NCBI RefSeq assembly: GCF_949628215.1
Contig: NW_027441375.1
Span: 466,001-530,000 of the forward strand
Direction: 5' to 3'
DNA from: Phalacrocorax aristotelis
Taxonomy: Eukaryota > Chordata > Aves > Suliformes > Phalacrocoracidae
Length of the DNA stretch: 64,000 nt
Part shown: positions 31,327 through 42,065 of the stretch, piece by piece
Layout of the letters: every line of letters begins with the position of its first letter
Numbering within the stretch: position 1 is the stretch's first letter
Notes under the pieces: model-generated
The model's database searches: none
What the model saw: only the letters and a program-made list of their open reading frames with translations
What the model was told of the DNA's origin: nothing
Program-made: the position numbers and the translations under genes

Positions 31327-33199
31327 CTGGAAAAACAGTGTTACTGAACAAGTCACCTGGAGGCACAGCAACAGCTTAACCATTCCACAGCTCCTGCGCC
31401 CACGTAGGAATACCATCTAGAGCCCAACTACAGCCTGCCGTTAAAGGAAATGCATTAAATCAAACGTTAAGCCCTCGCACATACAAGCCGGAACAGCAAA
31501 AACACGGCACGCTCGCGCACCCAGGGCGCAGCCCGACGGAGGTCCACGCGCACCTTGCCAGTTTGATGCGGAGCCACCCAGCATCCCTGCGAGCACAGCT
31601 GCAGGCGCAACAGCAGTTTCACCTACACCCATCTCGGCACGCAGCGCTTCTGAAGCTTTAAGCTGAAAGCCCTACCTTGACGCTTGGCCACACTAGAAGC
31701 GAGCCGTAGCTAGGACGCCACAGAAACACAGCAACACAAATTGCACACCCACAGCGGCGACAGCCTTGCAACTACTTAGACCAGGAACAACAGAGGAAAG
31801 TAAAACGGCTTCATCACCCGCACAGGAAAAGCGGCAGACGGAGGCAAAGGGTCAGCATTCATAGCCCTTACAGAACACAGGCGTTCTCTCTCCTTCCATT
31901 CCTAAACCCATCCCTTAGGTCTAAATATCGCAGCCCTGCTGTGGCAATAGCGAGAGCGGGGAACGAGAGCCCTGCCGCCGGCCGTTTGTGCGGCAGGACA
32001 CAAAAACAGAGGGACATGTTTTGCCACACACAACCCTGAATCTCCTGAAAAGTTATGTTTACCAAAAATAGGCATTTGGAACATATTGCCAAAAACAAAA
32101 CATTCGGCAATAAAACTTTTATGTGTTTGACACCCGCACATTTTTTGGGAACTTGCTATTTGCTTCCTGGTTTTGCTGGTCTTCCCTCAGAAGTTCTACC
32201 TGCAGCCAAGTTATTCCCACCCGCCCAACCGGTTCAAGCATTCACCTTCCTGGTATTACCAGCACATTGAGACACAGGCGAGGAACTTAACTGCTCTTCT
32301 AAAACTATCCAAATGACAATTACAGCCCTGAAAGAGGAGTGGAAGAGAAGAACAGGAGAGATCAGGCAGCAAAAATGCTCTGCAGGCTGCTGCCAGCCAA
32401 CACTGCACTCTTTTGTTAAAGCCACCCCGCCCCCCCAAATGCAAACAAAAAAACCCCCCATGACTTCATGAAGTGCGTGGGTTTTTTTTCTTTTCAGTAG
32501 TCCTTTTGGAGCTCATCCCTGTCTCAGCATCTTGTCTTGTCAGAGCATGAAGTGCAGATGATCTGTATCCCGATGACATTTGCATGGGATGAATACATTT
32601 TCAGAAATAGACCCGATCCGTGAGACTCCTGTCACCTTTGTGGTTTTAATAATCGTAACTCAATTTTATCGACTGACACACTTGTGAGAAAACTAATTAA
32701 CTTGAAACGTAGCCTCTCCTCGGGGAAAAAATGTGTTAGACACCAAATGAAACCGATTCAGAGCTCCAAACCACGATGGAGCCGATAGAGCTGTTGTGAC
32801 TTAGTTTGTATGTTTAATTAATTGGTTAATAACTCTTCTAAGCAGCGCAGAATGAAGAGCTGGACCCAAAGAGGGTGCGCTGCGCTGGATCCAAAAAGCA
32901 CCCTTCCTCCAGAGACCCGCCTCAGGTGGCGAGTTCGCTCTGGTGCATGCCGGCCTCCCGAACTTCGGGGTCCGATGTGACCGGACCCCCACCTCCGGGG
33001 AGGGTCCTCGTACCCTGCCCAACCCTTGCTTTCCCCTGCAGCCCCCGATGCCCCCACGCCACCCCCACAAGCAGCCAAACCGGCTTCTGCTTTTGGCCCC
33101 CAAACCAGCTCACTTTGGGACCGGTTCTGAGCCAAAAAGCCCAGCTGCTGAGCCTGTTCTCAAGTCCCAAAAGCGCAGCACTTGACCTCTGCTCCTCAG
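31327..33199. other. Non-coding stretch of region C
   Basis: No supported gene. 31561-31618 is the short segment shared with units A and B. The part from 32000 to 32850 is AT-richer with no repeats that I recognise. Open frames here are short and lack splice support. Confidence 0.5.
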
Positions 33200-34400
33200 C
33201 CCAAAACCACACCACTTAGTCCCCTCGCTCAGGCCCTCAAAACGCACGACTCGATCTGTTTCAGGGCCCCGGCGTCAGCCACAGGAGCCTGCTCTCAAGG
33301 CCCAGGAACAGAAGAGCTGTGCTCTCCACGCTCAGGGACCAAACCAGCTGAACCTGGCTGCGTCCCGGCCCCCTCCGCAGTCCCCACGGGCAACGCTCAG
33401 GGCCGCGGAGAGCGCAGCCACCCCGCAGCCCTGCACCCCCACGGCCCACGCGGGCACTGTCGGGGAGGCCTTGGGAACTGAACTGCGCGGGCCCGGCCCC
33501 GCACCCCGGCGGGGCAGCCCAGCACCGGCCCGGCAGCGCTTTCTTCCTGCTCTCGCAGGCCTCGTTTCCCCGGCAGCGCCGGGCCCGCACCCCAACCCCA
33601 CAGGGGGCCGGGCCCGGCCCGCCTCCAGCAAACCGCGGCGGCAGCAGCCGGGGTCCCTGCCTGCCTCGCGGGCAAGGGGGGACCCGCCCGGCACCGCAGG
33701 AGCCCCCGCCGGGGTCGCCGCCGCCGCCGCCCGACCCCGACGAGGAGCAGTCGAGAGCCGGGTGGGGCTGCCCCTACTCCCCGGGGACGGGCACGGGCTC
33801 GGCCCCAAAACCCAACCACCGACCCACGACAGCGCTCGGCCCGGGGCCGCTGCTGCCCGCACCCCGCCGCCCCCCCGGGGGCTCCGCGGACCGGGAGACC
33901 CCACAGCCCAAACCCGCCGACCCACAGCGCGCCCGGCCATGCGGCTCCTCACCTGCTCTGGCGCGGCTCCGGCTGCCCCACGGCCCGGCACGGAGCCGAA
34001 CCCGGCCACCGGACCATCCGCCAACCCCCCCAACCCCCGGACGCTCCGGGACGGTTCTCGTCCCTTTTCGCTCTGACGCCTCGAGCCGAGCCGGCCCCGC
34101 TCCTCCGAGCTACCGGCGGTGCCCGCTCTGCTGCTCGGGGCCGGGCCCTGTTCTCGCCCGGACGCGAGAAGCCGCTCCGGGGTCTTCTCGGTGCGTCCAG
34201 CCCCGTGCCGTGCCGGAGCGGGGAGAGCCGGGTACGAGCGCGGAGCCCTGGGGCAGGGGTTGTCCCAGTGCCGCCGACGGTGTGTGGGGGGGTGTCGTCG
34301 TCCCCCGCCCTACGCGGGGGGCGCACACACGGTACACCCGCGGGCAGGGGCATCCCCGGGGAGCCGTGCGGCCGGGCTGCGCCGTAGGAGGGGAAGGTGA
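33200..34400 (-). promoter_or_regulatory. CpG island with candidate minus-strand first exon (region C)
   Basis: Dense CpG and GC boxes. On the minus strand GCCAGAGCAG|GTGAGGAG forms a strong donor, giving an exon edge at 33953 with the likely start between about 34050 and 34250. It could be the promoter of the exons at 29.7-31.3 kb. Overlapping GC-rich open frames on both strands are not taken as genes. Confidence 0.5.
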
Positions 34401-34889
34401 TGTTGGTTTCCCATTTTCCCCGCAAACTGATCCTCCCCCCCGGCCCCCCTTTCCCGCGCGTTACAGCCCGCGAAAAAGCTTTTAACAACCCGATCGACAA
34501 CACTCCCTTTATCCCTCTTCCAGCAGCAGCAGCAGCAGCAGCGAGAGATTAAGGCAACTGCAGCAGAGGGGAGGAAGGCAAGGAGAGCCTTTTCAAGCAA
34601 GGGCAGGACAAAATGCACGGCGTGGACAGGCACAGGAGAGGCTGCATTATCTGGAAAGCACAACGCCTGCCCAAGGGCAGAAAATAAGGAACGAATTGTT
34701 TCCAAGGAGCTGCAGCAGACGAATCACCTTTTTCTTTATTGCACTCCTGCCCTTTGTTATCCAAAGCGATAGGCTTCACCACCGGGCAGAAAATAGCTGC
34801 CTAGATTTACACGGACAACCAGAAACAATCAAGCCACCCAGCAAGAAGTTCGCAGCAGAGGTATAACCCATCAGCAGCTAAAACATTTG
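34401..34889. other. Intergenic or intronic stretch with CAG repeat
   Basis: Contains (CAG)7 at 34521-34541, directly after a pyrimidine-rich CCCTTTATCCCTCTTC that could act as a + strand acceptor. No gene is supported. Confidence 0.5.
34521..34541. repeat. (CAG)7 microsatellite
   Basis: Seven perfect CAG units. Confidence 0.95.
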
Positions 34890-36115
34890 TTACGCAGGCA
34901 CAACTAGGCACTAAACAAAGGCTTTCCAACTCTGGAGGTCTAGAACAGGTAGACATTAGCACAGAAGCACAAGGGGCTCCGTCACACTGCACAAATCTCC
35001 CCGTGCCTACACACGCACACGTTCAGAAGTTAGTTATCAGAAAACGCCCGACTCAGCCATTTGCCACAGTCACGAGACTCACGAGGTGGGCTCAGAGTTT
35101 TAAGGCAAGAAATACCTCCCCCACCCCCCACCAGAGATCTTTCAGGCTCCAGACCTGCCATCTCCCCGCACCAAACGTAACCGGCCAAAGGATTTCAGGT
35201 GACCCAAAACACAGTACACAAAAAATAACCGGGGAGAGCCCTACATTGTGGAAAAGCGAACGATGCCCGACCGGGGCTCCTCTGCGGGGCACGGCCCCCG
35301 CCCCGCCCCCGGCCCGACCCGCACGGAGATACCCCCCGGCCCGCGCCAGGCCTCACCTCACACGGAGACCCACCCGCTGCCCGAACTCACCCACCAGCGC
35401 TCTCCGGCCCCCGGACACGGCCGCGCTGCTCTCTCAGGCGGCTGCCGCAGGCGAGGCTCGGGCACCGCCAGGCCTCCAGGCGTCCCGAGGGGCTGCCGGC
35501 CACCGCAGGGGATGGCTGCCGGCGGCCGGACCGCCGCGGCGCTCCCCGCCCAGCTCCGAGCAGGCTCCGCCGGCCGCGGGCTTCCCACGCCGGGCCGCAG
35601 AGGGGCCCCGGCACCGCACAGGGACGCCTCGCGACCCGGCCGCCACACGCACCGGCCCTTCGGCCTCCACACGCACCGCTCCCGCCCCCGCTCCGACGCG
35701 CCGCGCACGCGCCACCGGAAGCCCGAGCCCCGCGGGGCGGCCCTTAAAGGGCGGCCGGAAGGAACGGCCCCCACCGGCCCCGCCCCCCGCGCCGGACCGC
35801 CCCCGCGCCCAGCCGGTGAGCGCCAGCGCCCCCTGCTGGCCGGGCCGCGCTCAGCTCGCGAGGGCGCCGAGGGCCGGGCGGGGCGGGACGCGCCGGCTCG
35901 GGGCCAGCGCCTTCTCGGGGCGAGCGGGAAACCCCTGCGGGCCCCGGTCACGGCCGGGCACAGCCGCGCGCCCTCCGAGAGCTGCTGAACGGGGCTGCCG
36001 CTCGTGACACATACCGAGCCGTCTGCGACGGGAGCGGGCAGAGGAGGAAGGGGCCGGCGGCCGCGGGGCCTGGCCGCAGGCGGGGGGGGGGGGGCTGGGG
36101 CCCGGGGGGCCGCCC
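34890..36115 (-). promoter_or_regulatory. CpG island, region C copy
   Basis: Homologous to 10200-11391 and 20667-21858, with extra GC-rich sequence near 35290-35380 and 35785-35810. The minus-strand donor edge is at 35391. At 36115 units A and B switch to the 11-bp array, while here ordinary GC-rich sequence continues (TGCTGGGTCACTGCC), so this looks like the unbroken form. Confidence 0.6.
35822..35841 (-). promoter_or_regulatory. CTCF-like binding site (region C)
   Basis: Third identical copy of the site at 11098 and 21565. Confidence 0.75.
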
Positions 36116-39100
36116 TGCTGGGTCACTGCCCTGCGCCGCACCGCGCTGGGGGCTGGGGCCCGACCGGCGCCGGGCTACCGGGGGCCGCCACGAGCAGGGG
36201 GCCTGAGCTTAGCCACGGCCTGCAAAACACCCCGAAGCGTGAGACGCTGCAAGGCCAAGGTGGTCCTTGGCAATGGGGGCGCCTGGGCTCGGCCTCCGCC
36301 TTACCTGTCCTGGGTCTGCGTGGCGTTCCAGGGGAATGGTGTTTTCCTTGTGCGGAAGGTGGGCTGGCCGTTCGGCCGTGCCCCGGCCGTTACCGATCCT
36401 GCCAAAGGCGCTCGCACGCTCTGGCCCATTACTGCTGCGGTACCGCGCCGTAGCAGAAAGGTGTTGTGTTTTCTCACAAAAAGCCTCCTATGGTCAGTTG
36501 AAGAAATAACCTCCTTCCGTGGCACTGACTCTTTTTGGACAGTCCATAGCCGGCTTTCGGCTTTTGTCTTTACAGCATTCAGTTTGCTTTCTGCCTAGCT
36601 TTCTACCTGCTGTGAAACATTTGGATGGTTTTTTCTTGTTGGTTTTTTTTCCCCCTACTTGCTCCACAACTCCCACACCAACCACCCAGCGTGGCTCGCC
36701 TTTCAGCCCCCAGACCGAGGAGCCTTGCCCTGGGACGGCCCTTACATGTCAGCAGAGTTGTTCCAGCTCTCACCCTGTCCCTACCCAGCTGAGGACGTCT
36801 GTGTCCGTGGGAGACACCCAGACACTCCCCCTGCAGCGTGGCAGCCCCCTGCCCCGTCAGTGAAAACTGCGGCAATATCGGCTAAGTTTAAAAGCGTCGG
36901 CAGGAGGTGCAGAATACGTAAATAAAGCGGCGGTTGGCTGCCGGGTATGGGTGCGATATAAATACCTTTTGTTTACAGGCCTTCGTGCCTATTCAGCGTT
37001 GAACGGCACCGCAGCCCACCCACCCCGGGGCTCACGGGGCTCGGAGAAGGGTCTCTCCAAGGGCACAACCTAAGGCAGCGCAGGAAGCCCAGCTGCCACG
37101 CTCCCAGTCGCTACGGGACACTTGCTTACAGCTACACCGACGAGGGTACGGATGAGGCTGGAACTAGCAGAAATGCTGACTCTTCTGGCCTTTTATTTGT
37201 GGAAGGTACAGCGCGCGAGCCTCGGCGGCTCACAGGAGAAGCGCGCAGTGCTGCCTAACTCTCATTCTCAGCTCACGTACTACTGCCAAAGCTCCTGCCC
37301 TGTGCTGTGCCAGATGCCGGCTGGCGTGAGCACCTCGGCTCCTGAGGGACCCCCTTGTCCTGAGAGCCAGAGGTACTCACTTCCCTTTGCATGAGGCCTG
37401 TAGGAGATATACCCTGCAATTTAAAAAATCCGTATCAAATGTGGCAGACTCAAAAGAGGGCATTTTTAAAAAGGCAGGTTTGTTTTCTTTTTTAACTTTA
37501 CGATCTACAGCCTAGCAAAGAGCTCCCTTTCAGTGTCAGTCGCTTGGCTTTCTCCCCTACTGACGAGGTCCCAGCCTCCCGGTGAGATCTCGCTGGAGAT
37601 ATTCTCAGTTTCCCTCGAGTACGTGGCTGCCCTGGCCCGAGGCCAGCGAAGAAGCTGACTTTGCCCGTGCCTGAATCAGCAACACGTCCAGCAGGCAACT
37701 TGCAGAGCCCAGGGAACCCTCGTAAAGAGGTTTGGGGGTGGGGCGCGCCACATCTGCGGCATCGGCCGTGGGAAAGGCGCAGTAAAACAGGTGGGTGAAA
37801 CCGCGGTCCGCGCCAATACGTGCTGCTGCCTGGGGCATCGCTTTGCTGCGGGTCAAGTCAGATGCTCTCTGTAAGAGTCAGTCAGGGTAAAGGCAGCAGC
37901 AGATTTCTTTTCTGCTCATTTTAACAAAGGCTGGACGGAGCCCATAGAGGAAGGCACTACGCGTCTTGCTGGGTTGGTTTCCCTGCCTTCTCGTAAGCTG
38001 TCGCAGAAACTTGCACGAGCAAAGCCTGTGCAAGCTGATGACAGCCACACACGGTTGAAGAGGGAGCAGACGGTGAGAGCAGAGGTGTGCGCTCAGGCTG
38101 TGCGCTGGAAGCTAATGCTAATGCTGCAAAATAAAGAGTGGATTTTCTTTTTTGGGTTTAGGTGAGCGCTAAACATGACATGTGCGTATGTGCGTGTGTC
38201 TCTCGCAGGTTTTTGTCATACACCCCACCCTCCCACCCCAAAAAAACAACCCACACATGCCACGCGTTAAACAGTGGTTTTCCGTTGTACTTAGAAGTGC
38301 TTACATAGGTGTGTTGGTTTTTTTCTTTTTTATTTTTTAATGCAGAAACAGCAATACGATAGATTTAATACAGCTAGCAGTTAGATGGGTGTAGCTTTAG
38401 AGCGTCGGCTGTTTACAAAGCAACCGCACACCTTCTTTAACTCACAGTTTAAACAAGTAAACTTGCAGTGCATCACACGTGCTTTGTACAGTCACGTTCC
38501 ACACGGCAGGCCAGATGCTTCACCCTGCCTTGTCCTTGTTGCCCCGACTCCAACGGGACCGCCGAGGCCATCCTGGGGACAGCGCCGCTTTCTAGCAGCT
38601 GGGTTGCTTGCCTGGACGCCCCACAGACAAAGAGTCATTTCCCCACTGAACCTCTTCTCAAATAATTTCCTAGCCCTGCAGGCCCCACGTCCTTTGGTTC
38701 ATATTTCCTTTTTTCCGGGCTTGATGCACAGGACCGACGATTTCCAGAAATAGAAACAGAGGCTGATTCAGTCCAGGCTCAACATTCTCTGACCTAAACC
38801 AAACTGTCTTCGAAGAGATAGCTGTACCGTAGGCACCACCTCGGGAACAGAAGTTGCCCTGTCATAAAAAAAAAAAAAAAAAAGAAGGAAAACAAGGCAT
38901 TTCAGGCTGAGGAGGCTGAGCGGTGTGCTGGGGGCGGTGGGGGTTGGAAAGAAACAGTTCAGACGATTAGAGCGAGCTTAGCGTTGCAAAGCGTGCCATT
39001 ATTTTTAATTTGGCAGTCAGAAGACAATAGATTCTGACACTGATTTCCTGTGTGCTGCGGGAGTTCTCTCCTCAGCATTCCTGTGCACCATTTTACTTTT

Positions 39101-40751
39101 GTGTCCCGTCCGCTTCGCTTTTGCGCTGTAGCTCTCCGGTTCTAGCTACGCTTCCCACCACCCCCATTACTCTTTGACAAGCCCAGCTCTCACTGTGCTT
39201 CCCTTCCCTTCCCTTCCCTTCCCGTATGCGCGTGCAGGGAAAAGCCCGCGCGTCTGCCACTACAGGACACGCTCTGGGAGGCAGGAGAGATGACGACGCT
39301 CCCTGACAGAGGACACAGCTGAGGGGCGGTCCGCCGGGGCTGGGGAGATGGCAGCACCTTCCCTCAGCTGCCCCATCCGAGCACAGGTGCAGGTGAGCAC
39401 TGAGGAGAGACAAGCAGGCAGGAGCCGCAGAGCGAGAGAGAAAATAAAATTCACGGGTGGGTGCTACTTGCGTCTCATTTTTAGCGCAAGGGATGAATTC
39501 TCAGCACATTCTTGGAGCTGCCCCTTTGGGACTCACGGAGAAGAGGGAGGTTGGCCACGCGGTGCAGCCCAGCTCTGCTTCCCCTAAATGGTTTTACTGT
39601 TCAGGTGTTGCCCTAATCTGGCCGGTACCCCTGCAAAGAGTTTGGGATTTCTGCTGCCTCTCCGGGCCAGCCGCAGACCCTGACTTCATCGCAGCGAATG
39701 ACCCTGCGCTCGTCAGAGCGGTTGCCGAGTCACATCCCGCTGCCTTCCCTGCAGAACCGGTGACCCTTTTTCAGCCCTTGCCCCCTCTTCTCTCCGCTCG
39801 TTGCCCATCCCTTTATCAGTGCCGGCACCGATCCTGCCTCCAGCTCGCCCTGTCTCCACCTGCGAGCGCCCAACAGGAGCTAAATGTCTCCTCAAGGACG
39901 CACGGAAGAGACGCGCAGGTAACCCAGCACAGACCCCCTGCAAACATCTTCTTTCCATTTTCTTTCCTCTCCTGACACGAAGAGATGACTTAGGAAAAAG
40001 CGTACTGCTCACACTTCACCTGCACTGCTTCTACTTTCACTTTCGCTCTCCTTGGCAGTAATTAATAGCGGTGGCTGGGGGGGCTGGGGCATTCCCCCAA
40101 AGCGGCTGCAGTTACATCCGGGCGGTTGTGGCACTCCATTAGCTCTGTAGTTTTTAAATCTAAATCTTCTGGAATTGTTAGTTCTGCTCAGGAATCACCC
40201 GTACCTGCAAATTTTCTTAATAGCTACGCTTGACCCCAGCCACTGTTTAACAGCTCACCTTTATTTCTCTTCATTTAAGAACCTAAAGCTTCGTTTACTG
40301 CTTGGGTTGGAAGCAGGAGCTGTCGCTGCCTCTGAACTTTCTAACAGCCCTGTTACAATTTCAGTACTACCCGCTCCCAATTTAGCTTTCCGGGTCGATT
40401 TTCATTCTAGATTCGAAAATTTCCTTATTTTGTTTCTGATCAGGAGTCATTAATGCCTGCAGTTCATTTAGTAACGGCTGTATTTAGATTGAGCTATTAA
40501 TGACTCGCAACTCTATTTATGGCATAAAAAAGGACTGCCTTTGTTTTTTTTAACTACAGATTAGGAATAATGACTGCCTGGTTTGTTCAGTAATAGGTGT
40601 GATTAAATTTAGTCACGACTCCTCCCTAAATAATATGTATTTATTTGCACTCTAACAATTTAACCTTCCCTTTACCGGCCAGGGGCACCGACAAGTGCCC
40701 GTGCGTACCTCCGCTCCCCCTGCGCCGGCTCCCCAGGGAACAGCCTCTTAC
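36116..40751. other. Region C stretch without a supported gene
   Basis: Mixed composition. I saw a + strand AATAAA at 36921-36926 and another at 38130-38135, an A18 tract at 38866-38883 and a CTTCC microsatellite at 39198-39223. The AT-rich part at 40450-40620 holds two similar blocks about 110 bp apart (TAATGCCTGCAGTT and TAATGACTGCCTGG). A possible + strand donor (CAGGTGCAG|GTGAGC) lies near 39393. None of this is enough to call a gene. Confidence 0.45.
39198..39223. repeat. (CTTCC)n microsatellite
   Basis: About five uninterrupted CTTCC units. Confidence 0.9.
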
Positions 40752-41092
40752 CCTGACCAGAGTCTGCAGCGGCCCGTTGTCATCCCAGCTCCTCGCCCTC
40801 GAGAAAGCGGCCGCCTGAAGCGGCGGCAGCTCCGCTGCTGCCCAGAGGGGACGGAAATGGCGCGGGGTAAAGCTCTCCGGGCCGCCTGCGTCCCGCGCGG
40901 AGGCGGTGACCTCAGCAGCCTGTACGCTGTTGGGGCCGAGCCAACAACCTGAGGAGGAGTCGCAGGGCGTAGCTGTTTCTGCAACAACCACGCTTTCCCG
41001 CCTGGCTGGACAAGAAAGCGGGGCCTGCGGGGGCCTGGAGAGGCAGCATCGCTGCAGGTTGTGCCACGGCTGTTGAGAGGCCAAGGCAACAC
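40752..41092 (-). other. Candidate 341-nt exon of a second minus-strand gene
   Basis: Acceptor CGTTCACTGTTTCAG at the high end and donor GGTCAGG|GTAAGAGG at the low end. Two frames stay open across the whole exon, so the coding frame cannot be chosen. It lies 161 nt below exon 41254-41280 on a plausible short intron. Confidence 0.5.
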
Positions 41093-41253
41093 CTGAAACA
41101 GTGAACGGCACAACTAGTGAAAACCCCCAAGGTTCCGGGTTCAGTAAAGACAGGAATTGCAGCAGCACAATAAAATGATCTCACGAGGGGAAAAAAAACA
41201 GCAAAGCAAAAACCAAACCCCAAACAGAACACCATACCACTAACCCGTCTCAC

Positions 41254-41280
41254 CGCCCCCTCAGCGCCCAAAACAGCATC
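41254..41280 (-). other. Candidate 27-nt microexon (minus strand)
   Basis: Strong acceptor CTTTTTTTCTCCCAG, then 27 nt open as DAVLGAEGA, then GGGCG|GTGAGACG. The intron to the first exon is 84 nt. Nine codons exactly would keep frame. Confidence 0.5.
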
Positions 41281-41364
41281 CTGGGAGAAAAAAAGCAAAG
41301 CAGGCCACAAGGGACCTTTCTAGTACAGATGCCGCCAAAGAGTGCCAAGCTCTGGAATCCTTAC

Positions 41365-41685
41365 CTCAGGCAACGCCTCCGCTTCTCTAAACGCCAGAGC
41401 ACGCCTGCCCGGGGGGCTGAGACAGCCCCAAAGCTGCGACCGCCCGAGGGAACACGGGAGCACCGACGCCAGAGAAGCCCAGGGCCAGAGCCGGGGCTCT
41501 TCCACCCCCGGGCCCCGCCCCCGCCCTTCCCACAGCGCCCCGCGAAAGGGGCGGGCCGAGCCCCCCGGGGGGTGAAGGCCCCGGGAGCCGTACGAGAGCC
41601 GCCTGGAGTTCCCGGCACGGGAGGGAGGGGGGAGAGAAAACACCCAAACCGAGCCCCCCGAGCGGAGCAAACACAGGCTCGGGCT
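41365..41685 (-). promoter_or_regulatory. CpG island and first exon of second minus-strand gene
   Basis: GC boxes (CCCCGCCC, GGGGCGGG) and dense CpG precede a minus-strand donor CCTGAG|GTAAGGAT (exon edge 41365). One frame through the donor ends ...AFREAEALPE. With the two exons below it this forms a compact three-exon 5' end. The product is unknown and it could be a non-coding RNA. Confidence 0.5.
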
Positions 41686-42065
41686 GTTGCCGGGGGGCGG
41701 GGCCTGTCGCTAAGGGGAGAGAGCCGGCACCGCCCCCCGGGTCGTTGCCGGGGGGTGGGGCCTGTCGCTAAGGGGAGAGAGCCGGCACCGCCCCCCGGGC
41801 CGTTGCCGGGGGGTGGGGCCTGTCACTAAGGGGGTGTGTCCAAAGGGACGCTGGCAATGCCCCTGGAGCCATCACCAAGGGCAGGGCCTGTTGCTATGGA
41901 GGGTGGGGCCAGGCAGCACCAGCAACACCCCCAGGCTGTCACCAGGGGGTGGGACCTGTTGCTAACTGGGGATGCTGGGGAGCACACGAGCACGGCCCCA
42001 CCCCACCAGGCCCTCGCCAGGGGGCGGGGCCTGTCGCAAAGGTGGGTGGGGCCAGAGGGGTCAGA
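41686..42065. repeat. 58-bp GC-box minisatellite, decaying rightwards
   Basis: Units start GTTGCCGGGGGG at 41686, 41744 and 41802 (58 bp apart, almost identical). Diverged, longer units follow at about 41868, 41936 and 42010 with the core GGGGCGGGGCCTGT. It ends just before satellite block 2. Confidence 0.9.

Noticed and set aside
35003..36007. A 334-codon open frame across the CpG island
   Set aside because: Very GC-rich sequence has few stops. The splice donor signals point to the minus strand, and no domain is recognisable.
36100..41700. CR1-type LINEs, tRNA or small RNA genes
   Set aside because: I looked for the usual CR1 3' octamer repeats and for tRNA box sequences and saw none. Diverged copies could still be missed by eye.
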